A stretch of 64,000 bases of DNA from Sphingomonas colocasiae (GCF_019880585.1 NZ_JAINVV010000010.1:62001-126000); one strand, 5' to 3'. Numbered from the stretch's first letter, positions 1-8,872 are shown. Notes: a model not told the origin generated them from the letters alone. A program made the numbers and translations.

Positions 1-2
1 CC

Positions 3-461
3 GTGCGCACCTATAACGACAAGGCGCGAGAACTGATGCTGGGCGGCATCGCCCGCATCGCGAAGGGCGAGGCGATCGCGGCCGGAGTGCCGGAAGACAA
101 GATGCCGGTCGTGACGGTTCAGCGTGACACCTCCACCCCGGCCGCGATCAATACCCCGGAATTCACGGCGCGCATGGCCGGCTTCTTCGCCGCTCGCTTT
201 GGAAAGGATCGGGTGACGGCCGTGCCGCCGCCGATGGTGGGTGAGGATTTCGGGCGCTATCGCGATGCCGACAAGTCGATCCAGAGCCTGTTGTTCTGGG
301 TGGGTGGCGTGCCCAGGGCGAAATGGGATGCCGCGGGCGGTGATCTCACGACGCTGCCCTCGCTGCACAGTCCGTTCTGGGCGCCGGAGGCGGAGACGGT
401 CATCTCCACCGCAACGGAAGCGATGACGGCGGCGGCGCTCGATATTCTGAAGAAGGGCTGA
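3..461 (+). CDS. M20-family amidohydrolase/peptidase, C-terminal part (5' end cut by window)
   Basis: This is the last 152 residues of a metal-dependent M20D-type amidohydrolase (hippurate hydrolase / N-acyl amino acid amidohydrolase group), which removes acyl or amide groups from amino-acid conjugates. Visible family features are the stretch PPMVGEDFGRY, whose Glu-Asp-Phe is typical of the catalytic domain's C-terminal half, and LPSLHSPFWAPE, with the late metal-binding His expected in this family. The open frame runs to the left edge with no convincing start, so the N-terminal metal ligands lie outside the window. Its stop codon overlaps the start of the next gene, so the two are probably co-transcribed. 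The exact substrate cannot be told from this fragment. Confidence 0.8.
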   Translation: MRTYNDKARELMLGGIARIAKGEAIAAGVPEDKMPVVTVQRDTSTPAAINTPEFTARMAGFFAARFGKDRVTAVPPPMVGEDFGRYRDADKSIQSLLFWVGGVPRAKWDAAGGDLTTLPSLHSPFWAPEAETVISTATEAMTAAALDILKKG

Positions 462-1021
462 TGCTTTTCCGCCGCGAGACGCTGGATGGCATCGCGGCGG
501 GACGCATCACGCTCCAGTTCCGCCGCTGGAAGGCGCCCGCGGCCAGAACGGGCGGCGCCCAGCTTACATCGATCGGCCTCGTCGCGTTCGATCGCGTCGA
601 GCCGATGGCACTGGATGCGCTGACCGACGAAGACGCGCGCGCCGCCGGCCACCCCGATCTTGCTGCGCTGAAGGCCGAACTCTCGGCGCGCGATGGCGAC
701 CTCTATCGCATCGCCGTCCGCCCGGCCGGCGCAGACCCGCGCCCGGCGCTTCGCGAGGATGCGGACCTGTCGGATGCCGCGATCGCGGACCTGCTGGGGA
801 GAACCGACCAGGTGTTCGCCCGCGCGGCGCTTGAGCTGATCGAACGCTTTCCCGGACGGCGCGCGCCCGATCTCGCCGCGGAACTCGGGCTTGAGACCGC
901 GATCTTCAAACCGCGTGTCCGTGCGCTCAAGGCCAAGGGGCTGACCGAAAGTCTGGCGGTGGGATATCGGCTTTCGCCGCGTGGCGAGCGGGTGTTGCGG
1001 TGGCTGGAACTGAATATCTGA
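461..1021 (+). CDS. ASCH/PUA-like domain protein of unknown function
   Basis: A 186-residue soluble protein whose ATG overlaps the TGA of the upstream amidohydrolase (TGATG), so it is translationally coupled. The first 50 residues (RRETLDGIAAGRITLQFRRW, then a short beta-rich stretch) resemble the ASCH fold, a PUA-like domain often linked to RNA or nucleotide binding. The C-terminal half (about 115-186) is helical and resembles a winged-helix segment with basic residues near KPRVRALKAKGL. No catalytic motif is clear. The domain call rests on pattern resemblance only. A REP-like inverted repeat follows the stop codon. Confidence 0.6.
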   Translation: MLFRRETLDGIAAGRITLQFRRWKAPAARTGGAQLTSIGLVAFDRVEPMALDALTDEDARAAGHPDLAALKAELSARDGDLYRIAVRPAGADPRPALREDADLSDAAIADLLGRTDQVFARAALELIERFPGRRAPDLAAELGLETAIFKPRVRALKAKGLTESLAVGYRLSPRGERVLRWLELNI

Positions 1022-1048
1022 TGCTTCTTCGAGCCATCCATAACCACC

Positions 1049-1140
1049 CTTGTCATTCCCGCGCACGCGGGAATCCAGCTGCACTACGTTTTCCGGACAG
1101 ATCTGCGCCACTGGATTCCCGCGTTCGCGGGAATGACAAG
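1049..1140. repeat. REP-like inverted repeat, copy 1 of 4
   Basis: Two outward ends, each a small hairpin (CATTCCCGCGCACGCGGGAATCC and its near mirror image GGATTCCCGCGTTCGCGGGAATG in shortened form), are arranged as a large inverted repeat around an inner segment containing TCCGGACAGA. The element sits between two convergent genes. Related copies lie at 6617-6704, 11805-11892 and 20595-20682. This is the form of a REP doublet or BIME; it has no coding capacity. Confidence 0.85.
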
Positions 1141-1152
1141 GAATTGGCCTGA

Positions 1153-1911
1153 TCAGATCTCCTCGAAATCGCCGCCGCGACCCTTTCCTCCGGTGAAGCG
1201 CGCGGCGCCGGCTTCAGCGCCATGGCGCAGCGGGGCTTCGCCCTCGCGGCCCTCGAATCGCAGCGCATCCTCGATCGTCATGTCCCATTGGCGATGGGCG
1301 GACATGCGATCCGTCTTCATGCACAGCGCTGGAAAACGGGCGATCTCGGCGGCCAGCGCCTGCGCCGCCGACAGCGCGCCGCCGGCGGGCACCAGCCGGT
1401 TGGCGAGGCCCATCGCCAGGGCTTCGGGGGCTTCGACCGGCCGTCCGGTCAGGATCATGTCGAGCGCGTGGCCTTGCCCCACGATGCGCGGCAGCCGCAC
1501 CGTTCCGCCATCGATCAGCGGCACGCCCCAGCGCCGGCAGAACACGCCGAAGATCGCGGTCTCGGAAGCGACGCGCAGGTCGCACCACAAAGCGAGTTCC
1601 AGCCCGCCGGCGACCGCATGGCCTTCCACCGCCGCGATCACGGGCTTGGACAGCAACATGCGGGTCGGCCCCATCGGTCCGACGCCCTCGGGCTCGTACC
1701 GGGTCTGGCCGACAGCGCCCAGATCGAAGCCGGCGCAGAAGGTGCCACCCGATCCAGTCAGGATCGCGACATCGACGGCATCGTCCGCATCGAACGCGGC
1801 AAAGGCGTCCCGCAGCGCATTGGCGGTCGCGGGATCGACAGCATTGCGCTTGTCGGGCCGGTGGATCGTCACCGTCCGCACCGGGCCGTCGTCGGAAATC
1901 AGCACCGTCAT
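1153..1911 (-). CDS. Enoyl-CoA hydratase/isomerase (crotonase) family protein
   Basis: A 252-residue crotonase-fold protein expected to act on an acyl-CoA thioester in the cytoplasm. The oxyanion-hole region KPVIAAVEGHAVAGGLEL is clear, as is TFCAGFDL near residue 60. The usual catalytic Glu pair of true enoyl-CoA hydratases is not evident: the equivalent region reads FGVFCRRWGVPLIDGG, a variant seen in many poorly characterised actinobacterial and sphingomonad crotonases. The start at 1911 was preferred to 1938 because it is preceded by GGGGA at a proper distance. It lies 33 bases downstream of the flavin monooxygenase gene and is probably in its operon. The substrate is unknown. Confidence 0.85.
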   Translation of the reverse strand: MTVLISDDGPVRTVTIHRPDKRNAVDPATANALRDAFAAFDADDAVDVAILTGSGGTFCAGFDLGAVGQTRYEPEGVGPMGPTRMLLSKPVIAAVEGHAVAGGLELALWCDLRVASETAIFGVFCRRWGVPLIDGGTVRLPRIVGQGHALDMILTGRPVEAPEALAMGLANRLVPAGGALSAAQALAAEIARFPALCMKTDRMSAHRQWDMTIEDALRFEGREGEAPLRHGAEAGAARFTGGKGRGGDFEEI

Positions 1912-1944
1912 CCGGCTTCCCCGCTCATGGCCCGTCACATCGGC

Positions 1945-3450
1945 TCAGGCCGGCTCGGGCGTCAGTCGTCCGGTCGTCCGCGCGGCCGGTTGAGGGGCCG
2001 GATTGGAAAAGCGCATCGTGCCGTCGTCGACCTTGCCGTAGCGCAGCATCATCAGGTCGCGGGCATAATTCTGATGGACCTTCCAGGGCAGCTTGGATCC
2101 CTGGCGCGGAAGCTTCGCCCGGGCGCGCTGGACATAGCCGGAACTGAAATCGAGGAAGTCCTCGTCGGTGACACTCGGATCGTCGAGCGTCGGCGTGCAT
2201 TGGCGCGTGCCCGTCCGGTCCATATGATTGAGCAGCCGGCAGACATATTCGCAGGTGAGATCCGCCTTCAGTGTCCATGACGCGTTGGTGTAGCCGAAGC
2301 TCGTCGCGAAATTGGGAACGCCTGAAAGCATCATCGCCTTGTAGCTGAGGCATTGCGACGGCTCGACCGCGGCGCCGTCGACATCCAGCGTCATGCCGCC
2401 GAGCAACTGCATGTCGAGCCCGGTGGCGGTCACGATCAGATCGGCCTCGATCTGCTCGCCGGATGCGAGCTTCACGCCGGTTTCGGTGAAACGGTCGATC
2501 GTATCGGTGACGATCGACGACTTGCCCTCGCGGATCGATGCGAACAGGTCGCCATCGGGCACCAGGCAGACGCGCTGGTCCCAGGGATTGTAGCGGGGGG
2601 TGAGGTGGGTGGCGACGTCGTAACCGCCGGGCAGCTCCGCCTTGGCGAGCGCGATCAGCTTCGCTTTCACCTTGGCCGGCTTCCGGCGCGCCATGCGGAA
2701 GAAGAACATGCCGAGCAGCACATTCTTCCAGCGGGTGATGCCATAAGCGAGCTTGCTCGGCAGCACGCGGCGCAGGCCGTTGGCGATCGCGTCTTCGGCG
2801 GGACGCGAGACGATATAGGTGGGGGAGCGCTGGAGCATGGTGACGTGCGCGGCCCGTTTCGCCATTTCGGGCACCAGGGTCACCGCCGTCGCGCCGCTGC
2901 CGATCACGACGACATGCTTGCCGCTATAGTCGATATCGTCGGTCCAGAGCTGGGGATGGACGATCCGGCCCTTGAAATCGGCGCGTCCCGCGAAATCGGG
3001 CGTATAGCCGGCGGCGTAATTGTAATAGCCCGAACACATGAACAGGAAGCCGCAGGTGAAGCGCGCGGACTGGCCGTCGATCTCGACATCGACCGTCCAG
3101 CGCGCATCCGCCGTCGACCAGCTCGCATGGCGGACCTTGTGGCCGAAGCGGATATGCCGGTCGATGCCGTGATCGCGCGCGGTCTCGTCCAGATAGTTGA
3201 GGATGGCGGGGCCGTCCGCGATCGCCTTGGCCTCGGTCCATGGGCGGAAGGAATAGCCCAGCGTGTACATGTCCGAATCGGAACGGATGCCGGGATAGCG
3301 GAACAGATCCCAGGTGCCGCCGATGCGCGCGCGGCCCTCCAGGATCGCATAGCTTTTACCGGGGCAATTGGCCTGCAGGTGATAGCCGGCGCCGATGCCC
3401 GAAATCCCTGCACCGACGATCAGCACGTCGAAATGTTCGATCGCCATCAC
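1945..3450 (-). CDS. Flavin-containing (Baeyer-Villiger type) monooxygenase
   Basis: A 501-residue FAD/NADPH-dependent class B monooxygenase resembling EthA-type Baeyer-Villiger enzymes, which insert oxygen next to a ketone. The FAD Rossmann motif GAGISG is at residues 13-18, the Baeyer-Villiger fingerprint FKGRIVHPQLW (F-x-G-x3-H-x3-W) at about 159-169, and the NADPH motif VVVIGSGATAV at about 180-190. Length is normal for the family. It is transcribed with the downstream crotonase, which fits oxidation of a ketone or lipid-like compound followed by acyl-CoA processing, but the substrate cannot be read from the sequence. The start may be either of the two adjacent Met codons. Confidence 0.9.
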   Translation of the reverse strand: MMAIEHFDVLIVGAGISGIGAGYHLQANCPGKSYAILEGRARIGGTWDLFRYPGIRSDSDMYTLGYSFRPWTEAKAIADGPAILNYLDETARDHGIDRHIRFGHKVRHASWSTADARWTVDVEIDGQSARFTCGFLFMCSGYYNYAAGYTPDFAGRADFKGRIVHPQLWTDDIDYSGKHVVVIGSGATAVTLVPEMAKRAAHVTMLQRSPTYIVSRPAEDAIANGLRRVLPSKLAYGITRWKNVLLGMFFFRMARRKPAKVKAKLIALAKAELPGGYDVATHLTPRYNPWDQRVCLVPDGDLFASIREGKSSIVTDTIDRFTETGVKLASGEQIEADLIVTATGLDMQLLGGMTLDVDGAAVEPSQCLSYKAMMLSGVPNFATSFGYTNASWTLKADLTCEYVCRLLNHMDRTGTRQCTPTLDDPSVTDEDFLDFSSGYVQRARAKLPRQGSKLPWKVHQNYARDLMMLRYGKVDDGTMRFSNPAPQPAARTTGRLTPEPA

Positions 3451-3659
3451 ACCTCTCTTTCGCGGCTCGACCCAGTGATCGGGCCGTTGCCGTCACCCAG
3501 TTATTAACATGACTGTCAGCGCCGCGATAGCGGTTCACTGATCGCTTCAGTTGATCATAAACTGTCAACAAATCGATTTTTCTGGCGATTTCGGTGCTGC
3601 TAGCCTGATGATGCCGCAAATATGCGGCCGACTCAGACAGTTTAGCGAGGGACACCGCC

Positions 3660-4079
3660 ATGACTTTGAAGGGTACGAAGACCGAGGATAATCTGAAGGC
3701 CGCGTTCGCCGGCGAAAGCCAGGCCAATCGCCGTTATCTCTATTTCGCGCAAAAGGCCGATATCGAAGGCTATAATGACGTCGCGGCGGTGTTCCGCTCG
3801 ACCGCCGAGGGTGAGACCGGCCATGCCCACGGCCATCTCGAATTCCTGGAGGAAGCCGGCGATCCGGCGACCGATCTGCCGATCGGCCCCACGTCCGATA
3901 ACCTCAAGGCCGCGATCGCGGGCGAGACCCACGAATATACCGACATGTATCCCGGCATGGCGCGCACCGCGCGCGACGAGGGCTTCGACGAGATCGCCGA
4001 CTGGTTCGAGACCCTGGCCAAGGCCGAGAAGAGCCACGCCGGCAAATTCCAGAAGACGCTCGACACGCTCGACGCCTGA
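3660..4079 (+). CDS. Rubrerythrin (diiron ferritin-like domain only)
   Basis: A 139-residue diiron protein of the rubrerythrin family, expected to reduce peroxide in the cytoplasm. The iron ligand pattern is complete: E19, E52-x2-H55, E89 and E92, and E123-x2-H126, in two internally repeated halves ([11 protein letters not shown] near 10-20 and [11 protein letters not shown] near 80-90). The C-terminal rubredoxin domain of classical rubrerythrins is absent, so electrons must come from another protein. The Fe-S protein gene 135 bases downstream, followed by a DUF3501 gene, is the likely functional partner. The 209-base upstream gap is AT-richer than its surroundings and carries a short hairpin (3613-3628). 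Confidence 0.93.
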   Translation: MTLKGTKTEDNLKAAFAGESQANRRYLYFAQKADIEGYNDVAAVFRSTAEGETGHAHGHLEFLEEAGDPATDLPIGPTSDNLKAAIAGETHEYTDMYPGMARTARDEGFDEIADWFETLAKAEKSHAGKFQKTLDTLDA

Positions 4080-4099
4080 GGGCGCACTGAACGTCTCTA

Positions 4100-4165
4100 C
4101 CGTTCGGGCTGCGCTTGTCGAAGCCCTGCTTTCCTTCGCCAGTGCAAGGGAAGGGCAGGGCTTCC
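4100..4165. repeat. REP-like palindrome between rubrerythrin and Fe-S protein genes
   Basis: Arms GAAGCCCTGC (4120-4129) and GCAGGGCTTC (4155-4164) form an inverted repeat, preceded by CCGTTCGGGCTGCGCTTGTCG, a form close to the common proteobacterial REP sequence. It could fold in the mRNA and moderate read-through into the Fe-S protein gene. Confidence 0.6.
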
Positions 4166-4214
4166 ACGGGCCCGGTCCGGACGGATTGTTGTTCTCCGAA
4201 CAAGGGGGATCCGC

Positions 4215-5552
4215 ATGAAGGAAGGCAGTCTCGACGCGCCCATCCGCCATCCGATCGACTGGCGATCGGATGGTTTCTATGACGAGGAAGCGCTCGACGC
4301 CGAACTGCGCCGCGTCTTCGACATTTGCCATGGCTGCCGCCGCTGCTTCAATCTGTGCGACAGCTTCCCGACGCTGTTCGACATGGTCGACGAAAGCCCG
4401 GGCGAGGATGTCGAAAGCCTGGAGTCGGAGAGTTTCAAGGCCGTCGTCGATGCCTGCACGCTGTGCGACATGTGTTTCATGGTGAAGTGCCCCTATGTGC
4501 CGCCGCACGAATTCGACCTGGATTTTCCGCATCTGATGCTGCGCTATCGCGCGGTCGAGCATCGCAAGGGCGAGACCGGACTGGCCGATCGCGAGCTCGC
4601 GAAGACCGATCGCAACGGCAAGCTCGGCACCCTGCTCAACGATGTCGCGAATTGGGCAACGCAGGAGTCCAACGGGCTGACGCGCGGCGTGATGCAGGCG
4701 ACGCTGGGCATCGACAAGCGCGCGCATCTGCCCGGTTTCGCCGAGGTGCCGCTGACCCGCGCGGTCGCGAACCGCATACCCGCGCCCAACGCCCAGGCGC
4801 CCGGTTTCGGCCGCAAGGTCGCGCTCTATGCGACCTGCTACGGCAATTTCAACGATCAGACGCCCGGCGAGGCGGCGATCAAGGTGCTGGCGCATAACGG
4901 CGTCGAGGTCCGTGTGGAACATCCGCAATGCTGCGCGATGCCCAAGCTCGAAAACGGCGATCTCGCGGCGGTGGCGGATGCCGCCGAGCAGGTCGCGGCC
5001 TGGTTCGCGCCGCTGATCGACCAGGGCTATGACATCGTGCCGCTGACGACGAGTTGCGCGCTGATGCTCAAGTTCGAATGGCCCTTGCTCCATCCCGGCA
5101 ATGCGGCGGTGAAGCGGCTGTCCGAACACACCTATGATCTGTCGCAATATGTGGTCGCGCTGTCGAAGGAGGCGGGGCTTGTGCCGATCGATGCGATGCC
5201 GGCTTCGATCGGCGTGCATTTCGCCTGCCACAGCCGCGCGCAGAATATGGGGCCGAAGGCGATGGAGATGCTGCGGCTGATCCCCGGCGCGACGCCCGCC
5301 CTGACCGAGCGTTGTTCGGGCCATGGCGGCAAATGGGGGATCATGGCGGAGAATTTCGAGACGGGCGTCAAGGTGGGCCGTCCCGCCGCCGGTGCGCTCG
5401 CCAAGACGGATCCGGACTATATGGTCAGCGAATGTCCGCTCGCCGGCCCGCATCTGCAGCAGGTGATGAAGCTGTCCGGATCGGAAAAGGTGCCTGAGCG
5501 GATCGGCCACCCGATCGAGATCATGGCCAGGGCCTATGGATTCGAGGACTGA
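4215..5552 (+). CDS. Heterodisulfide-reductase-like (Fe-S)-binding protein with two CCG domains
   Basis: A 445-residue cytoplasmic redox protein. Two 4Fe-4S motifs lie near the N-terminus: CHGCRRCFNLC at about residues 38-48 and CTLCDMCFMVKCP at about 82-94. Two CCG (DUF224) segments follow: ATCYGNF with HPQCCAMPKLENGD in the middle and HFACHSRAQ with CSGHGGKWG near the C-terminus. This order is that of GlpC and HdrD-like proteins. Lying between rubrerythrin and DUF3501 genes, it most likely feeds electrons to the rubredoxin-less rubrerythrin rather than acting with glycerol-3-phosphate or heterodisulfides. That role is inferred from gene order. ATG is preceded by a weak AAGGGGG-type ribosome site. 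Confidence 0.88.
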   Translation: MKEGSLDAPIRHPIDWRSDGFYDEEALDAELRRVFDICHGCRRCFNLCDSFPTLFDMVDESPGEDVESLESESFKAVVDACTLCDMCFMVKCPYVPPHEFDLDFPHLMLRYRAVEHRKGETGLADRELAKTDRNGKLGTLLNDVANWATQESNGLTRGVMQATLGIDKRAHLPGFAEVPLTRAVANRIPAPNAQAPGFGRKVALYATCYGNFNDQTPGEAAIKVLAHNGVEVRVEHPQCCAMPKLENGDLAAVADAAEQVAAWFAPLIDQGYDIVPLTTSCALMLKFEWPLLHPGNAAVKRLSEHTYDLSQYVVALSKEAGLVPIDAMPASIGVHFACHSRAQNMGPKAMEMLRLIPGATPALTERCSGHGGKWGIMAENFETGVKVGRPAAGALAKTDPDYMVSECPLAGPHLQQVMKLSGSEKVPERIGHPIEIMARAYGFED

Positions 5553-5557
5553 ACGAG

Positions 5558-6151
5558 ATGCCCCGCGAAACACGTACCATTACCCCGGCGGATATAGTGC
5601 CCGTCGCCGACTATGAGCGGATCCGCAAGGCGAAGCGCGACGAGAATATCGTGCGCAAGCGCCTGCGCCGGCTCTCGGTGGGGCCGCATGCGACCGTGCT
5701 TTTCGAAAGCTGGGATTCGATGTGGCTCCAGATCCAGGAGATGCTGCGGATCGAAAAGGGGGGCGATGCGCAACTTCCCGACGAGCTGGCCGCCTATAAC
5801 CCGATGATCCCCAATGGCGGCGAACTCACTGCGACGATGATGTTCGAGATCGACGATCCGGTGATCCGTACCCGCGTGCTCGGCCAGTTGGGCGGCGTGG
5901 AGGACCGGATCTTCATTTCGATCGGTGACGAACGCGTGCCTGCGGTGCCGGAGGGCGATGTCGAGCGTAGTCGGCCCGACGGCAAGGCATCGAGCGTGCA
6001 TTTCTTCCACTTCCCCTTCACCGCCGCGCAGGTCGCGGCATGGCGTGCCGGCGGCGCGCCCGCGATGTTCCATGTCGAGCACCCCAATTACGGCCATATC
6101 GCGTTGATCGGCGACGATATGCGGCAGGAACTGGCACGGGATTTCGCGTGA
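5558..6151 (+). CDS. DUF3501 family protein
   Basis: A 197-residue soluble protein matching the DUF3501 family by its opening ITPADIVPVADYERIRKAKR, the central DSMWLQIQEMLRIEKG segment and the closing HPNYGHIALIGD. No function is established for the family; it typically occurs beside rubrerythrin and an HdrD/GlpC-like Fe-S protein, as here, only 5 bases after the Fe-S gene. The three genes read as one transcription unit and presumably serve one oxidative-stress or electron-transfer task. There are no Cys ligands in this protein, so it probably does not carry an Fe-S cluster itself. Confidence 0.85.
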   Translation: MPRETRTITPADIVPVADYERIRKAKRDENIVRKRLRRLSVGPHATVLFESWDSMWLQIQEMLRIEKGGDAQLPDELAAYNPMIPNGGELTATMMFEIDDPVIRTRVLGQLGGVEDRIFISIGDERVPAVPEGDVERSRPDGKASSVHFFHFPFTAAQVAAWRAGGAPAMFHVEHPNYGHIALIGDDMRQELARDFA

Positions 6152-6200
6152 ATCGGGCACCGGATTGGCCATTCGCGCTCCGATCCCCTAGATAAGGGGC

Positions 6201-6593
6201 ATGGATCCGGTGACCGACATCCTGCCTGAACGGCCGCGCCTTGCGCGGCGCCTGTTGTCATGGCTGGCTTTGTTGCTGCTTGCCGGCCATCTCGCAGGCA
6301 CCGCGCCCCGGCTCGGCGCCATCGAGGCGCCGAACAAGCCGCTGTCGATCGAAGTGCGGCCGATCCAGGCCGTCGTCGCGCAGGGGCGTGGCGCGGATAT
6401 CGTCAAGGCGGGCCGTTTCCAGGCACCCGAAAAGCCCGGTCAGGGTGGCGGTGATCCGCCGCTTGCGGGCATCGCGCCGATGGTGGCCGCACCGGCCGCC
6501 GAGATTGTTTCGGCTTATGCCGCGTTCGAATCCGATGCGTCTCGAAGTAGAATCTCCGGCGCTTATCACGCCCGCGCGCCCCCTGTAGCGTGA
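6201..6593 (+). CDS. Hypothetical small exported or membrane-anchored protein
   Basis: A 130-residue frame with a basic N-terminus (RPRLARR) followed by a hydrophobic segment (LLSWLALLLLAGHLAG, about 16-32), so either a signal anchor or an uncleaved signal peptide. The rest is low in charge and rich in Ala, Pro and Gly, with no recognised domain. It starts 49 bases after the DUF3501 gene and ends just before a REP-like repeat. I do not recognise a family. It could be a real small envelope protein, but codon pattern is the only support. Confidence 0.5.
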   Translation: MDPVTDILPERPRLARRLLSWLALLLLAGHLAGTAPRLGAIEAPNKPLSIEVRPIQAVVAQGRGADIVKAGRFQAPEKPGQGGGDPPLAGIAPMVAAPAAEIVSAYAAFESDASRSRISGAYHARAPPVA

Positions 6594-6616
6594 TTCTGAC
6601 CGGCTGAATCCCACCA

Positions 6617-6704
6617 TGTCATCCCCGCGTATGCGGGGATCCAGCGGCGCGGATTTATCCGGACAGAGCGGTGCAACTGGATCCCCGCATACGCGGGGAT
6701 GACA
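6617..6704. repeat. REP-like inverted repeat, copy 2 of 4
   Basis: Outer hairpins built on ATCCCCGCGTATGCGGGGAT and ATCCCCGCATACGCGGGGAT face each other across an inner region that again contains TCCGGACAGA, the same inner sequence as copy 1. It lies in the gap after the small exported protein gene. Confidence 0.85.
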
Positions 6705-6841
6705 ACATAGGTGGTCCGAACGTTCGGCCATGCCTCCCGCATCGCATGAAGCGCGAGCTCAAAGCTCAATTTCAACACCGGTGACCGTCGCGCCGTTCGG
6801 CGCACGGCACTGCCGCGCATAGGCGCATCGAAGAGAATATC

Positions 6842-7162
6842 ATGACCAATATCCAGATCATCGACCATGTTCCCGCGGACGACCGCGATCATCGTGACCA
6901 TATCGCGACGCTGCTGCGCCGCTATCCGCAACTCGACGCAGCGGAGACCGAAACCCTGCTCGATTTCCTCGCGACCGGCCCGATCATCGAGGTGGGCCAT
7001 CTTGCCGGCGATCCGGAGCTAAGTCCGATCGTCGAACGGGTGCGGCGCGAGCATGCGAAACGCTTCGGCGTCGGGATCGGCCGCAACCTGCTGATCGGCC
7101 TGGCGCTGATATTGCCGCTGCTGCTGTTCTGCTGGGTCGCGTGGGATCTCGGCGGTAAATAA
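6842..7162 (+). CDS. Hypothetical tail-anchored small membrane protein
   Basis: A 106-residue protein with a charged soluble N-terminal part (about 1-78) and one C-terminal membrane segment, LLIGLALILPLLLFCWVAW (about 82-100), so a type-II or tail-anchored topology with the bulk in the cytoplasm. The soluble part has many acidic and His residues but no known motif. It resembles unnamed small proteins of sphingomonads. It is transcribed alone and ends at a strong hairpin terminator shared with the convergent isocitrate lyase gene. Confidence 0.7.
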   Translation: MTNIQIIDHVPADDRDHRDHIATLLRRYPQLDAAETETLLDFLATGPIIEVGHLAGDPELSPIVERVRREHAKRFGVGIGRNLLIGLALILPLLLFCWVAWDLGGK

Positions 7163-7175
7163 CCCGAAAGACAGC

Positions 7176-7205
7176 GCCCGCCGGTGGGCTTCCCCACCGA
7201 CGGGC
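7176..7205. terminator. Bidirectional hairpin terminator
   Basis: A 13-base stem, GCCCGCCGGTGGG (7176-7188) pairing with CCCACCGACGGGC (7193-7205) with one wobble pair, closed by a 4-base loop and followed by GTGCTTTCCT. It lies between the convergent small membrane protein gene and isocitrate lyase gene, so it can serve both. Confidence 0.8.
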
Positions 7206-7270
7206 GTGCTTTCCTCCCCAGGAAACTTTCAAAGGCCGGTATGCCGGTCCTTCACCAGGGTGCGGGTGGC

Positions 7271-8872
7271 TTAAGCGGCCTCGCTGAACTGGTTCATCGT
7301 ATTGTCCTTGCCGCCGGCTTTCAGGGCGGCTTCGCCGGCGAAATATTCCTTGTGGTCGTCGCCGATGTCCGAACCCGACATGTTCTGGTGCTTCACGCAG
7401 GCGATGCCCTGGCGGATCTCCTTGCGCTGCACGCCGGCGACGTAGCCCAGCATCGCCTGTTCGCCGAAATATTCCTTGGCGAGATTGTCGGTGCTGAGCG
7501 CGGCCGTGTGATAGGTCGGCAGCGTGATCAGGTGGTGGAAGATGCCGGCGCGCTTCGCGGCATCGCGCTGGAAGGTGCGGATGCGCTCATCGGCTTCGGC
7601 CGCCAGCTCGCTCTCGTCATAGCTCGCGCTCATCAGGTTCGCGCGGTCATAGCCGGACACGTCCTTGCCCGCCTGGGTCCACGCATCGAACACCTGCTGG
7701 CGGAAGTTGAGCGTCCAGTTGAACGAGGGCGAATTATTATAGACCAGCTTGGCGTTGGGAACGGCCTCGCGGATGCGGTCGACCATGCCGGCGATCTGCT
7801 CGATATGCGGCTTCTCGGTTTCGATCCACAGAAGGTCCGCGCCGTTCTGGAGCGAGGTGATGCAATCGAGCACGCAGCGATCCTCGCCGGTTCCGGCGCG
7901 GAACTGGAACAGGTTGCTGGGCAGCCGCTTGGGGCGCACCAGCTTGCCGTCGCGGGTGATGACGACATCGCCATTGCCGATGCTCGAGGCATCGATCTCT
8001 TCGCAGTCGAGGAAGCTGTTATACTGGTCGCCGATGTCGCCGGGCTCGCGGCTATAGGCGATCTGCTTGGTCAGGCCCGCGCCCAGCGAGTCGGTGCGGG
8101 TGACGACGATGCCGTCCTCCACGCCCAGCTCGAGAAAGGCGTAGCGGCAGGCGCGAACCTTCGCGAGGAAGTCCTCGTGCGGCACGGTCACCTTGCCGTC
8201 CTGGTGGCCGCACTGCTTCTCGTCGGACACCTGGTTCTCGATCTGCAGCGCGCAGGCGCCGGCCTCGATCATCTTCTTGGCGAGCAGATAGGTCGCCTCG
8301 GCATTGCCGAAGCCGGCATCGATATCGGCGATGATCGGCACGACATGCGTCTGGAAGGCCTCGACCTTGGCGAGCGCTTCCTTCTCGCGGCCGGCATCAC
8401 CGGCATCGCGCGCCGCGTCGATCTCGCGGAACAGGCCGCCCAGCTCGCGCGCATCGGCCTGGCGCAGGAAGGTGTAGAGCTCCTCGATCAGCGCGGGCAC
8501 GCTGGTCTTCTCGTGCATCGATTGATCGGGCAGCGGCCCGAATTCGGAGCGCAGGGCAGCAACCATCCAGCCCGACAGATAGAGATATTTGCCCTTGGTG
8601 GTGCCGAAATGCTTCTTGATCGAAATCATCTTCTGCTGGCCGATAAAGCCGTGCCAGCAGCCCAGCGACTGGGTGTAGTTGGCCGGATCGGCATCATAGG
8701 CGGCCATGTCGGCGCGCATGATCTTCGCGGTGTAGCGCGCGATGTCGAGCCCGGTCTGGAACCGGTTCTGCAGACGCATGCGCGTGACCGCCTCGGCGCT
8801 GATCCCGTCCCAGGTTCCGCTCTTGGAACGGATGAGCTGGTTCGTCTGCGCGATCTGGTCCTGGTACGACAT
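7271..8872 (-). CDS. aceA: Isocitrate lyase (glyoxylate shunt)
   Basis: A 533-residue long-form isocitrate lyase, splitting isocitrate into succinate and glyoxylate so that acetate or fatty acids can be used as carbon source. The catalytic-loop signature is KQCGH with Cys near residue 221; N-terminal SKSGTWDGISAEAVTRMRLQ and the C-terminal HQNMSGSDIGDDHKEYF segment are typical of the roughly 530-residue subgroup. A much longer frame exists upstream, but the start at 8872 is right because it begins the conserved MSYQDQI and has AAAGGCCC upstream. The divergent XRE-type regulator next door belongs to a family known to control this gene. A terminator follows. Confidence 0.96.
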   Translation of the reverse strand: MSYQDQIAQTNQLIRSKSGTWDGISAEAVTRMRLQNRFQTGLDIARYTAKIMRADMAAYDADPANYTQSLGCWHGFIGQQKMISIKKHFGTTKGKYLYLSGWMVAALRSEFGPLPDQSMHEKTSVPALIEELYTFLRQADARELGGLFREIDAARDAGDAGREKEALAKVEAFQTHVVPIIADIDAGFGNAEATYLLAKKMIEAGACALQIENQVSDEKQCGHQDGKVTVPHEDFLAKVRACRYAFLELGVEDGIVVTRTDSLGAGLTKQIAYSREPGDIGDQYNSFLDCEEIDASSIGNGDVVITRDGKLVRPKRLPSNLFQFRAGTGEDRCVLDCITSLQNGADLLWIETEKPHIEQIAGMVDRIREAVPNAKLVYNNSPSFNWTLNFRQQVFDAWTQAGKDVSGYDRANLMSASYDESELAAEADERIRTFQRDAAKRAGIFHHLITLPTYHTAALSTDNLAKEYFGEQAMLGYVAGVQRKEIRQGIACVKHQNMSGSDIGDDHKEYFAGEAALKAGGKDNTMNQFSEAA

